Of a stretch of 64,000 nt of DNA, positions 1 through 7,631 are shown piece by piece. The stretch's first letter is position 1, and the number at the start of each line of letters is the position of its first letter. The translations under genes were made by a program, and so were the position numbers. The DNA lies in NCBI RefSeq assembly GCF_003464595.1, contig NZ_QRZF01000004.1, positions 124,001 through 188,000 of the forward strand. Reading direction: 5' to 3'. Below the pieces are notes generated by a model that was not told the origin of the DNA, searched no databases, and worked only from the letters and a program-made list of their open reading frames with translations. This stretch comes from Bacteroides intestinalis. GTDB lineage: Bacteria > Bacteroidota > Bacteroidia > Bacteroidales > Bacteroidaceae.

Positions 1-2804
1 CGCTCTCCCTGCGCTATCCACCACGTTTTACCCAGGCATCCACCTGTGAAGAAGCGTTGGCACAACTTTCCACCGTACCGTTCGACCTCATCATCTGCAT
101 GCCGGGTACGGGAGATAACGACAGTTTCGATGTAGCACGCCACATCAAGGGCCTGTACGAGCATATCCCCATGGTGATACTGACTCCTTTCAGTCACGGC
201 ATCACCAAGCGTATTGCCAATGAAGACCTGAGCCCCTTCGAATATATCTTCTGTTGGCTGGGAAATACCGATTTGCTGGTGTCTATCATCAAACTGATAG
301 AGGATAAAATGAACCTGGAACACGATGTAAACGAAGTCGGTGTACAAGTGATTCTGGTAGTGGAAGATGGTATCCGGTTCTACTCATCCATCTTGCCCAA
401 CCTGTATAAATTCGTACTGAAACAAAGCCAGGAATTCAGTACCGAAGCATTGAATGCCCACCAACGGACACTGCGTATGCGTGGACGTCCGAAGATCGTG
501 CTGGCGCGTACCTATGAAGAAGCTACCGGTATCTACGAGAAATACAAGAATAATATATTAGGAGTGATTACCGATGTTCGCTTCCCGCGTGTGGAACGTG
601 GCGAAAAGGATGGACTGGCAGGTATCAAGCTGTGCGCCGCCATCCGTAAGGAAGATCCGTTCGTGCCGCTCATCATCCAGTCGTCCGAATCGGAAAATGC
701 ACTGTATGCATCCAAATACGGTGCCGCCTTCATCGACAAGAACTCCAAGAAGATGGATGTGGACCTGCGCCGCATCGTATCGGACAACTTCGGTTTCGGC
801 GATTTCATTTTCCGCAATCCCGATACGCTGGAAGAGATAGCCCGCGTAAAGAATCTGAAAGAATTGCAGAATATCCTCTTTGCCGTACCTGCAGAGTCGT
901 TCCTCTACCATATCAGCCGTAACCACGTCAGCCGCTGGCTCTACTCACGCGCCATGTTCCCGGTGGCAGAGTTCCTGAAACCTATCACTTGGAACAGCCT
1001 GCAAGACGTGGATGCCCACCGCAAGATCATCTTCGAAGCCATCGTAAAATACCGCAAGATGAAGAACCAGGGTGTGGTAGCTGTGTTCAAGCGTGACCGC
1101 TTCGACCGTTACTCCAACTTTGCCCGTATCGGCGATGGTTCATTGGGAGGCAAAGGTCGTGGATTGGCTTTTATTGACAACATGGTGAAGCATCATCCCG
1201 AATTTGAAGAGTTCGATAATGCCCGCGTTGCCATCCCTAAGACAGTGGTACTCTGTACCGATGTCTTCGACGAGTTCATGGAGACAAACAACCTGTATCA
1301 GGTAGCCCTCTCCGATGCTGATGACGACTTAATCCTGCGCTACTTCCTGAAAGCCAAACTACCCGATCGGTTGGTGGAAGACTTCTTCACCTTCTTCGAT
1401 GTAGTGAAGTCACCGCTTGCCATCCGCTCGTCTTCCTTGCTCGAAGATTCGCACTATCAGCCCTTCGCCGGAATCTATAATACTTATATGATTCCGTATC
1501 TGGATGATAAATACGAAATGCTCCGGATGCTGTCCGACGCCATCAAAGGTGTATATGCTTCGGTCTATTTCCGCGATAGCAAGGCGTATATGCAGGCCAC
1601 AAGCAATGTCATCGACCAGGAAAAGATGGCTGTCATCCTGCAAGAGGTAGTCGGCAACCAATATGGCGACCGTTATTATCCCAGTATGTCCGGCGTGGCA
1701 CGTTCACTCAACTATTACCCCATCGGTGATGAAAAGGCCGAAGAAGGTACAGTAAACCTCGCCCTCGGTCTTGGCAAGTACATCGTAGACGGTGGCATGA
1801 CGCTCCGTTTCTCTCCCTATCATCCGCATCAGATTCTGCAAACCAGCGAAATGGAGATAGCCCTGAAAGAGACGCAAACCCGTTTCTACGCCCTCGACCT
1901 GCGCAATGCCGGACACGATTTCTCTATGGACGATGGCTTTAACCTGCTGAAACTACACGTGAAAGAGGCGGAAAAGGATGGAGCACTGAACTACATAGCC
2001 TCCACCTACGACCCTTACGACCAGATTATCCGCGACGGTCTTTATCCCGGTGGGCGCAAGGTAATCACTTTCGCCAACATCCTGCAACATGATGTTTTCC
2101 CGTTGGCACGTATCCTGCAACTGGTATTGAAGTACGGTGAGCAGGAAATGCGCCGCCCCGTCGAGATAGAGTTTGCCGCCACCATGAGCCGCGAACAAGA
2201 TAAATCGGGCACTTTCTACTTGTTGCAAATACGTCCTATCGTAGACACCAAAGAAATGCTGGACGAAGACCTCACCGCCATACCGGATGAGAAAACCCTA
2301 CTCCGCTCCAACAACTCGCTGGGTCATGGCATTATGAATGATATCTATGACGTCGTCTACGTGAAGACGGATGACTACAGTGCATCGCACAATCAGGAGA
2401 TTGCCTGGGAGATAGAGAAGCTGAACCAGCAATTCCTGGACGAAGGGCGAAACTATGTCCTCGTCGGTCCCGGACGCTGGGGAAGTAGTGACACCTGGCT
2501 TGGCATCCCCGTGAAGTGGCCGCACATCAGCGCCGCCCGCGTCATTGTGGAAGCCGGACTGACGAATTACCGTGTAGACCCCAGTCAGGGAACCCATTTC
2601 TTCCAGAACCTAACGTCATTCGGCGTAGGGTATTTCACCATCAATGCATTTATGAACGACGGTGTATACAACCAGGAATTCCTGAATGCCCAACCTGCCG
2701 TGCACGAGACGAAATACCTGCGGCACGTACATTTCGAACAACCTGTAACAGTAAAGATGGATGGCAAGAAGAAGCTGGGAGTAGTACTGATGCCCGAAGA
2801 ATAA
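1..2804 (+). CDS. Receiver-like + PPDK_N (ATP-grasp) fusion protein, 5'-truncated
   Basis: The frame is open from base 3 through the first ATG/TTG codons, so the true start lies upstream of the window. The visible order is: a degenerate receiver-like segment (to about nt 300); a second receiver fold with an acidic pair (VVEDG) and a candidate phospho-acceptor Asp in ITDVRFP (nt ~573); then a pyruvate-phosphate-dikinase N-terminal ATP-grasp domain with GGKGRGLAF (nt ~1150), AIRSSSLLEDS (nt ~1430) and LLQIRPIV (nt ~2225). About 180 residues follow with no recognisable phosphohistidine swivel domain (no TxGGxxSH) and no PEP-binding barrel. Such proteins tend to be named phosphoenolpyruvate synthase, but the visible part lacks the PEP half of that enzyme. 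I infer an ATP-dependent phosphotransferase or regulator; the substrate is unknown. Confidence 0.8.
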   Translation, partial: LSLRYPPRFTQASTCEEALAQLSTVPFDLIICMPGTGDNDSFDVARHIKGLYEHIPMVILTPFSHGITKRIANEDLSPFEYIFCWLGNTDLLVSIIKLIEDKMNLEHDVNEVGVQVILVVEDGIRFYSSILPNLYKFVLKQSQEFSTEALNAHQRTLRMRGRPKIVLARTYEEATGIYEKYKNNILGVITDVRFPRVERGEKDGLAGIKLCAAIRKEDPFVPLIIQSSESENALYASKYGAAFIDKNSKKMDVDLRRIVSDNFGFGDFIFRNPDTLEEIARVKNLKELQNILFAVPAESFLYHISRNHVSRWLYSRAMFPVAEFLKPITWNSLQDVDAHRKIIFEAIVKYRKMKNQGVVAVFKRDRFDRYSNFARIGDGSLGGKGRGLAFIDNMVKHHPEFEEFDNARVAIPKTVVLCTDVFDEFMETNNLYQVALSDADDDLILRYFLKAKLPDRLVEDFFTFFDVVKSPLAIRSSSLLEDSHYQPFAGIYNTYMIPYLDDKYEMLRMLSDAIKGVYASVYFRDSKAYMQATSNVIDQEKMAVILQEVVGNQYGDRYYPSMSGVARSLNYYPIGDEKAEEGTVNLALGLGKYIVDGGMTLRFSPYHPHQILQTSEMEIALKETQTRFYALDLRNAGHDFSMDDGFNLLKLHVKEAEKDGALNYIASTYDPYDQIIRDGLYPGGRKVITFANILQHDVFPLARILQLVLKYGEQEMRRPVEIEFAATMSREQDKSGTFYLLQIRPIVDTKEMLDEDLTAIPDEKTLLRSNNSLGHGIMNDIYDVVYVKTDDYSASHNQEIAWEIEKLNQQFLDEGRNYVLVGPGRWGSSDTWLGIPVKWPHISAARVIVEAGLTNYRVDPSQGTHFFQNLTSFGVGYFTINAFMNDGVYNQEFLNAQPAVHETKYLRHVHFEQPVTVKMDGKKKLGVVLMPEE

Positions 2805-2832
2805 TTTCTGTTCTCATTCAAAGAGAATATGA

Positions 2833-3741
2833 TTAGTGATGGACATTCAGTTCTATCACCACCACCTCGCTGGGGGCAAACATGCGGATATTCTTATTGG
2901 AAGTCCCCAGACCATTGGTAATAATCATCGGTATTCCTTGGGAATTGCGCTTCAGTCCGCCACGAAACCGCTGTCCGTAGTGCGAAGGAAGAATGGGAGC
3001 ATAAAGCCCGAACAGCGTCACCTGCCCACCGTGTGTATGTCCAGCGAGGACAAGGTCGGTATTCGTTATGGCAACATCCTCGGCATAGTCGGGCGTATGC
3101 GTCAGCAGAATCACGAAATCATCAGGTGAAAGGGCGAGCGTAGGAGATACACCATTCTTCTGCAGATCGAAAGGATTGCGAACGCCGGCTATCAGAATCT
3201 CCGCCCCGTCCCGCTTCAGTGTATCCACGCGGTGCTCCAGCAAATGAATGTTGTGTGCCTCCAGTTGGCGCACAATGTCGGCGTAGCAAGCCTCATAGTC
3301 GTTGTTGCCCAGCACCACGTAAGTACCCATCGGCACCTTCACCGCAGCCAGGGCGGAGATGACGGGCGCCACATACTCACATCCCTCGTGCAGGTCGCCA
3401 CCCACCAGCAGCACGTCTGCCCGCTGGTCATTGAGCAAGCGGACCAAGTTCTCAAGACCCTTCTCCTTGAAAAGACTCTTGTAGTGCAAATCCGAAATGA
3501 AAGCAATGCGGAAACCGTCGAAAGCGGCAGGCACGTCGGGGTGGCTGAACTGGTACGTCCGCACCCGGCTGATGCCCCGGTAGCCGGAACCTGCCTTTGA
3601 AGAGGTTATTTCTGTATCGACGAGTCGGATACTGTCCGCTGCCGAAGTCTCCGGCGGCAGAGAAGGAAGCACGTACTGGTTCGATCTACAAGAAGAGAGA
3701 AACAGTACTCCAAGAATCACATAGAGGAATTTCTTCATCAT
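2833..3741 (-). CDS. Calcineurin-like metallophosphoesterase, lipoprotein
   Basis: A signal peptide ends in a lipobox (LFLSSC), so the protein is probably membrane-anchored outside the cytoplasm. The metallophosphoesterase motifs appear in order: ISDLHYKS, GGDLHEG, GNNDYE, LTHTPDY and GHTHGGQ. Together these form a two-metal phosphoesterase site. The overall pattern resembles the YkuE/YaeI-type phosphodiesterase group, whose members act on lipids or nucleotides; the substrate here is unknown. No acidic residues follow the lipobox Cys, so periplasmic retention is more likely than surface display. The longest reading frame begins with TTG at 3747; the ATG at 3741 (MMKKFLYV) is a better start. 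It is divergent from menA, with back-to-back promoters. Confidence 0.85.
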   Translation of the reverse strand: MMKKFLYVILGVLFLSSCRSNQYVLPSLPPETSAADSIRLVDTEITSSKAGSGYRGISRVRTYQFSHPDVPAAFDGFRIAFISDLHYKSLFKEKGLENLVRLLNDQRADVLLVGGDLHEGCEYVAPVISALAAVKVPMGTYVVLGNNDYEACYADIVRQLEAHNIHLLEHRVDTLKRDGAEILIAGVRNPFDLQKNGVSPTLALSPDDFVILLTHTPDYAEDVAITNTDLVLAGHTHGGQVTLFGLYAPILPSHYGQRFRGGLKRNSQGIPMIITNGLGTSNKNIRMFAPSEVVVIELNVHH

Positions 3742-3773
3742 ATACAAGCAGTATTTTCTTCATAACACAGACA

Positions 3774-3800
3774 CAAAGATAGGCATTTTCAGTATCTTTG
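3774..3800. promoter_or_regulatory. Divergent promoter pair (phosphoesterase / menA)
   Basis: Two perfect TATCTTTG boxes match the Bacteroides -7 consensus TAnnTTTG. One is on the minus strand (3774-3781) for the phosphoesterase and one on the plus strand (3793-3800) for menA. Only 11 bp separate the boxes, so RNA polymerase probably cannot occupy both at once. No clear -33 TTTG is visible for either. Confidence 0.6.
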
Positions 3801-3847
3801 TTGCAAGAATCGGTAAACAAGCATTCACCCTAAACTAAAAACGGAAT

Positions 3848-4759
3848 ATGAAAGAGATTAAACTGAATTCACCTTATGCCTGGTTTCTCGCCGCCCGTCC
3901 CAAGACCTTGACGGGAGCCATCATCCCCGTACTGCTGGGTAGTGCCCTGGCTTTCAGCGACGGAGAGTTCAAGACCCTGCCCGCCCTGCTGTGCGCCCTC
4001 TTCGCCTGCGGCATGCAAATTGCCGCAAATTTCATCAATGACCTTTTCGACTTTCAGAAAGGCACCGACCGTAAAGATCGTCTGGGTCCGCCACGTGCTT
4101 GCGCCGAAGGCTGGATTACTCCGGGAGCCATGAAACTTGGCATCGGCTGCGCATTGCTGCTGTCGTGCCTGGCAGGACTGGCACTGCTCTTCACCGTCTG
4201 GGGACAACTGCCCCACGGAGGCTGGGAACTGGTGGCACTGGGAGTAGTATGTATCCTGTTTGCCTTCCTCTACACCACGCTGCTCTCCTATCTGGGCTGG
4301 GGCGATGTGCTGGTGCTGGTCTTCTTCGGCTTCGTGCCCGTATGCGGCACCTACTACGTGCAAGCCTACACGCTGAATATGGACGTGTTGGTACTGTCGC
4401 TCGTCAGCGGTCTGGCCATAGACACCCTGCTGATGGTGAACAACTATCGCGACCGCGAGCAAGATACCGTGAGTGGCAAGTGCACGCTAGTGGTGCGCTA
4501 TGGCCGGAAGTTCGGTGAAAATATGTATTTGGGGCTGGGCATTGCCGCCACGCTGCTCTGTCTCTGGTTTGTAAATACCGGCCGACTGACGCTGATCGAG
4601 TTTATCTGGGCCCCCTGCGTCTACCTCTGCATGCACGCCCTGACGTGGCGCAAGATGGTGAACATCCGCAGTGGTAAAGGGCTGAACCGTATCCTGGGCG
4701 AGACTTCACGCAACATGCTATTTCTGGGCATACTGCTGGCCGTAGCACTGGCTGCATAA
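3848..4759 (+). CDS. menA: 1,4-dihydroxy-2-naphthoate polyprenyltransferase
   Basis: This UbiA-family membrane prenyltransferase attaches a polyprenyl tail to 1,4-dihydroxy-2-naphthoate in menaquinone synthesis at the inner membrane. The first Asp-rich motif is in NDLFDFQKGTDRKDR (residues ~62-76), with the MenA-type LGPPRA after it. The second Asp-rich loop is NNYRDREQD (~198-206). About eight hydrophobic segments fill the 303 residues, the usual MenA length. The N-terminal WFLAARPKTL also fits MenA. It is transcribed alone and ends 22 bp before a phased palindrome array that separates it from convergent rfbB. Confidence 0.93.
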   Translation: MKEIKLNSPYAWFLAARPKTLTGAIIPVLLGSALAFSDGEFKTLPALLCALFACGMQIAANFINDLFDFQKGTDRKDRLGPPRACAEGWITPGAMKLGIGCALLLSCLAGLALLFTVWGQLPHGGWELVALGVVCILFAFLYTTLLSYLGWGDVLVLVFFGFVPVCGTYYVQAYTLNMDVLVLSLVSGLAIDTLLMVNNYRDREQDTVSGKCTLVVRYGRKFGENMYLGLGIAATLLCLWFVNTGRLTLIEFIWAPCVYLCMHALTWRKMVNIRSGKGLNRILGETSRNMLFLGILLAVALAA

Positions 4760-4780
4760 ACGCAGCAGGCATCCGGATTC

Positions 4781-4881
4781 ATCCCATGAGACAAAAAAAA
4801 TCATCCCGTGAGGCGAAAAATTCCGTCTCACGGGATAAAAAAAATCATCTCATGAGACTATTTAAGATCGTCTCATGAGAT
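4781..4881. repeat. Five-copy palindromic array, 22-bp period, A-tract spacers
   Basis: Five 12-bp words related to ATCTCATGAGAC start at 4781, 4803, 4825, 4847 and 4870, so steps are 22, 22, 22 and 23 bp. The third and fifth are inverted. The centre TCTCATGAGA is itself a perfect palindrome. The spacers are about 10 bp and mostly runs of A. As RNA, 4803-4814 can pair with 4825-4836 (one mismatch) and 4847-4858 pairs perfectly with 4870-4881, giving two hairpins between the convergent menA and rfbB stop codons. It may act as a bidirectional terminator, a binding array, or both. Confidence 0.8.
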
Positions 4882-4888
4882 GAAATTA

Positions 4889-6028
4889 TCATCTTTTACC
4901 GTACATCTTCTCGTAATAGTGCTGGTAGTCGCCGCTGGTTACTTCTTCCACCCACGCCTGGTTATTCAGATACCACTCAATGGTCTTCACGATACCGTCT
5001 TCGAACTTCGTTTCGGGATACCAGCCCAGAGCAGCGGTAATCTTTGCCGGGTCGATGGCATAGCGCTGGTCATGACCGAGACGGTCCTTCACGAAAGTAA
5101 TCAGGTCTTCATTAATCCAGCTGATGTCAATCTGGCCATCTTCGCCTTTCGTCTTCTTCTTCAGGACTTCGCGATATTCGGGCTTCTCCGTCATCAGGCG
5201 GTGGATGGTGGCAATAGTCAGCTTCACGATTTCAAGGTTGGTCTTTTCGTTATGGCCACCTACGTTGTACACTTCACCTTCCACACCTTCGCGAACCACC
5301 AGGTCGATAGCTTTGCAATGGTCTTCCACATAAAGCCAGTCGCGCACATTGCTGCCGTCACCGTAGACAGGAAGTTTCTTTCCTTCCAAAATATTCTTGA
5401 TAATAAGCGGGATCAGCTTTTCAGGGAAGTGATACGGGCCGTAGTTATTGGAACAGCGGGTAATGGTCACCGGCATTTTATAGGTATCATGGTAAGCCAT
5501 AACCACCATGTCGGCGCTGGTCTTGGAAGCACTGTACGGACTATGCGGACAAAGCGGGGTTTGCTCCGTGAAGTAGCCGTCGGCACCCAACGAACCGTAC
5601 ACTTCATCCGTAGACACCTGATGGTAGCGCACACCCTTGCGCCAGGTAGGATAGCCATTCTCATCCTTACCCGTCACCCAGGCACGGCGGGCTGCATCCA
5701 GCAGGTTCTGCGTACCCAGAATATTAGTAACCAGGAAGAGCTGCGGGTTCTCAATGCTGCGGTCTACGTGACTCTCGGCAGCAAAGTTCACCACGTAGTC
5801 GAATTTAAATTTGGCAAACAGTTCGTCGGCAAGTATCCGGTCGCAGATGTCACCTTTTACAAAGAAACAGCGTTCGTCATCAATGTCTTTAGCGATGGTT
5901 CCAAGGTTTCCGGCATAGGTTAAAGCATCAAGTATCACAAGCTGCACGTCATCATGCTTTGCCAGGATGTACTTGATATAGTTCGCGCCGATAAATCCGG
6001 CAGCACCGGTTACAAGATAAGTCTTCAT
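4889..6028 (-). CDS. rfbB: dTDP-glucose 4,6-dehydratase
   Basis: Extended SDR enzyme converting dTDP-glucose to dTDP-4-keto-6-deoxyglucose, the second step toward dTDP-rhamnose and related deoxysugars for surface polysaccharide. The NAD-binding GAAGFIGANY is at residues ~8-17. The VSTDEVYGSLG motif and the YSASKTSADM active-site segment (YxxxK) follow, then NNYGPYHFPEKLIPL. At 379 residues it is slightly longer than the usual ~350. It lies 33 bp downstream of rfbA in one operon. No rfbC or rfbD follows, so later steps must be encoded elsewhere. The short AT-rich gap between the two genes shows no promoter box. Confidence 0.95.
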   Translation of the reverse strand: MKTYLVTGAAGFIGANYIKYILAKHDDVQLVILDALTYAGNLGTIAKDIDDERCFFVKGDICDRILADELFAKFKFDYVVNFAAESHVDRSIENPQLFLVTNILGTQNLLDAARRAWVTGKDENGYPTWRKGVRYHQVSTDEVYGSLGADGYFTEQTPLCPHSPYSASKTSADMVVMAYHDTYKMPVTITRCSNNYGPYHFPEKLIPLIIKNILEGKKLPVYGDGSNVRDWLYVEDHCKAIDLVVREGVEGEVYNVGGHNEKTNLEIVKLTIATIHRLMTEKPEYREVLKKKTKGEDGQIDISWINEDLITFVKDRLGHDQRYAIDPAKITAALGWYPETKFEDGIVKTIEWYLNNQAWVEEVTSGDYQHYYEKMYGKR

Positions 6029-6061
6029 GTACTTAATTTTTAATTATCAATTATTAATTGT

Positions 6062-6934
6062 TCATCGGTGGGAGTTGGCGAGTTCCATCAGGTAGGTGCC
6101 ATATTCCGTTTTGCCAAGTTGTTCACCAAGACGGTAAAGCTGGTCGGCATCTATCCAACCCTTACGCCAGGCTATCTCTTCGATGCAGCTGACGCGGAAG
6201 CCCTGACGGTTCTGTATGGTAGCCACAAAGTTGCTTGCTTCCAGCAGGCTGTCACAGTTTCCGGTATCGAGCCATGCAAAACCACGACCGAAGATTTCGA
6301 CTTTCAACGTGCCCTCGTCCAGATACAGACGATTCAAATCCGTAATTTCATATTCGCCACGGGCGGAAGGTTTCAGGGCGGCAGCCTTGGCAGTAACGGT
6401 AGAGTCGTAGAAATACAGACCGGGCACTGCATAGTTGCTCTTGGGCTGTGCAGGTTTCTCTTCGAGGGAAATCGCTTTTCCGTCGGCATCAAATTCCACC
6501 ACACCATAAGCACGAGGGTCCTTCACATAATATCCGAAGATGCATGCACCTTTTTCAATGGAGGCAGCACGTTTCAGCATGGCAGAGAAGCCCTGTCCGT
6601 AGAACATGTTATCACCCAGAATGAGACATCCCGGCTCACCGTTCAGAAACTCGGCCCCCAGCACGAAAGCCTGAGCCAGTCCGTTAGGCTGCTCTTGTAT
6701 CTTATAAGCAAAGGACATTCCAAGCTCTTCACCCGTACCCAGCAATTCGCGAAACATGGGCAAGTCACGTGGAGTGGAGATAATCAGCACTTCGCGTATC
6801 CCCGCCAACATAAGCGTGGAAAGCGGATAATAAATCATTGGCTTGTCATAAACCGGCATAATCTGCTTGGAAATAGCCTTAGATAAGGGGTAAAGACGGG
6901 TGGCGCTACCACCGGCAAGAATAATTCCTTTCAT
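6062..6934 (-). CDS. rfbA: Glucose-1-phosphate thymidylyltransferase
   Basis: Cytoplasmic enzyme joining dTTP and glucose-1-phosphate to give dTDP-glucose, the entry step of dTDP-deoxysugar synthesis. The N-terminal signature [19 protein letters not shown] is complete. [19 protein letters not shown] and [10 protein letters not shown] are present, as is [20 protein letters not shown], which contributes to the sugar pocket. The 290 residues match the RmlA family. It is the first gene of an rfbA-rfbB operon. Two -7-like boxes lie upstream on the same strand. Confidence 0.96.
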   Translation of the reverse strand: MKGIILAGGSATRLYPLSKAISKQIMPVYDKPMIYYPLSTLMLAGIREVLIISTPRDLPMFRELLGTGEELGMSFAYKIQEQPNGLAQAFVLGAEFLNGEPGCLILGDNMFYGQGFSAMLKRAASIEKGACIFGYYVKDPRAYGVVEFDADGKAISLEEKPAQPKSNYAVPGLYFYDSTVTAKAAALKPSARGEYEITDLNRLYLDEGTLKVEIFGRGFAWLDTGNCDSLLEASNFVATIQNRQGFRVSCIEEIAWRKGWIDADQLYRLGEQLGKTEYGTYLMELANSHR

Positions 6935-6959
6935 ATTTCAGTTCTTTTTTCGGTTGATA

Positions 6960-7031
6960 CAAATATAGAATAAAATAAGAAGGAGGACAACGCCCCACGG
7001 CTCTCGGTGATCTATTCAGGCTACAAAGATA
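6960..7031 (-). promoter_or_regulatory. Candidate rfbAB promoters
   Basis: Two minus-strand boxes fit TAnnTTTG upstream of rfbA: TATATTTG at 6960-6967, 26 bp before the start codon, and TATCTTTG at 7024-7031, about 90 bp before it. Either or both could be used. Confidence 0.45.
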
Positions 7032-7082
7032 ATGCAAACGGAATGCAGTACAAAATAATTTAAATTATTTTTAGGAGCTTTC

Positions 7083-7574
7083 TCACCCTGCGAGTTCTAT
7101 CACTTCAAGATCCTTGAACACCCCATTGTCCACAATAAAGCGTACCATGGTACGTACTTTATGGAATCCGGAGATACCTGCAGCACCGGGATTGATGTGC
7201 AGCATATCGAGCGTTTTGTCATACTTTACCTTTAGTATATGGGAGTGTCCACTGATGAAAAGCTTAGGCGGACGCACCAGGATACTGCCCCGTATGGAAG
7301 GATCATAATTACCGGGATAACCGCCGATATGCTTTATCAATACCTCGGCACCATCGACCGTGAAACGGTTGATTTGCGGATAGACCTGACGGATGTCTTG
7401 CCCGTCGATGTTACCATACACGGCACGGAAAGGCCGGAATGCCTCCAGCTTCCGGGCCACCTCCAGCGAGCCGATGTCACCGGCATGCCAGATTTCGTCA
7501 CACGTCTCGAAATATTGCAGATATTTTTCATCCCAATAGCCGTGTGTATCGGATAATAAACCAACTTTTGTCAT
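7083..7574 (-). CDS. YfcE/MJ0936-family phosphodiesterase
   Basis: Small cytoplasmic calcineurin-like phosphoesterase. Motifs in order: LLSDTHGYWDEK, HAGDIGS, VYGNIDGQD, IKHIGGYPG and ISGHSHILK, then HINPGAAG. This is the compact single-domain YfcE type, usually active on phosphodiesters with Mn2+ or similar metals; the substrate here is unknown. The longest reading frame starts at 7649, inside ppk, but MTKVGLLSD at 7574 starts right at the first beta-strand. It also lies just after a minus-strand TACCTTTG box (7595-7602), so I use it (164 residues). Confidence 0.85.
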   Translation of the reverse strand: MTKVGLLSDTHGYWDEKYLQYFETCDEIWHAGDIGSLEVARKLEAFRPFRAVYGNIDGQDIRQVYPQINRFTVDGAEVLIKHIGGYPGNYDPSIRGSILVRPPKLFISGHSHILKVKYDKTLDMLHINPGAAGISGFHKVRTMVRFIVDNGVFKDLEVIELAG

Positions 7575-7594
7575 CTTTCTTTTGTTTATCTGTG

Positions 7595-7612
7595 CAAAGG
7601 TAACTATATTTG
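7595..7612. promoter_or_regulatory. Divergent promoter pair (phosphodiesterase / ppk)
   Basis: A minus-strand TACCTTTG (7595-7602) and a plus-strand TATATTTG (7605-7612) lie two bases apart between the phosphodiesterase start (7574) and the ppk start (7632). Both leaders would be very short. Confidence 0.5.
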
Positions 7613-7631
7613 GGCAAATCTTGATGAAACC

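Noticed and set aside
4880..5923. 347-codon open frame opposite rfbB
   Set aside because: It lies antisense to an unmistakable rfbB, shows no domain, and reads as a shadow of GC-biased codon use.
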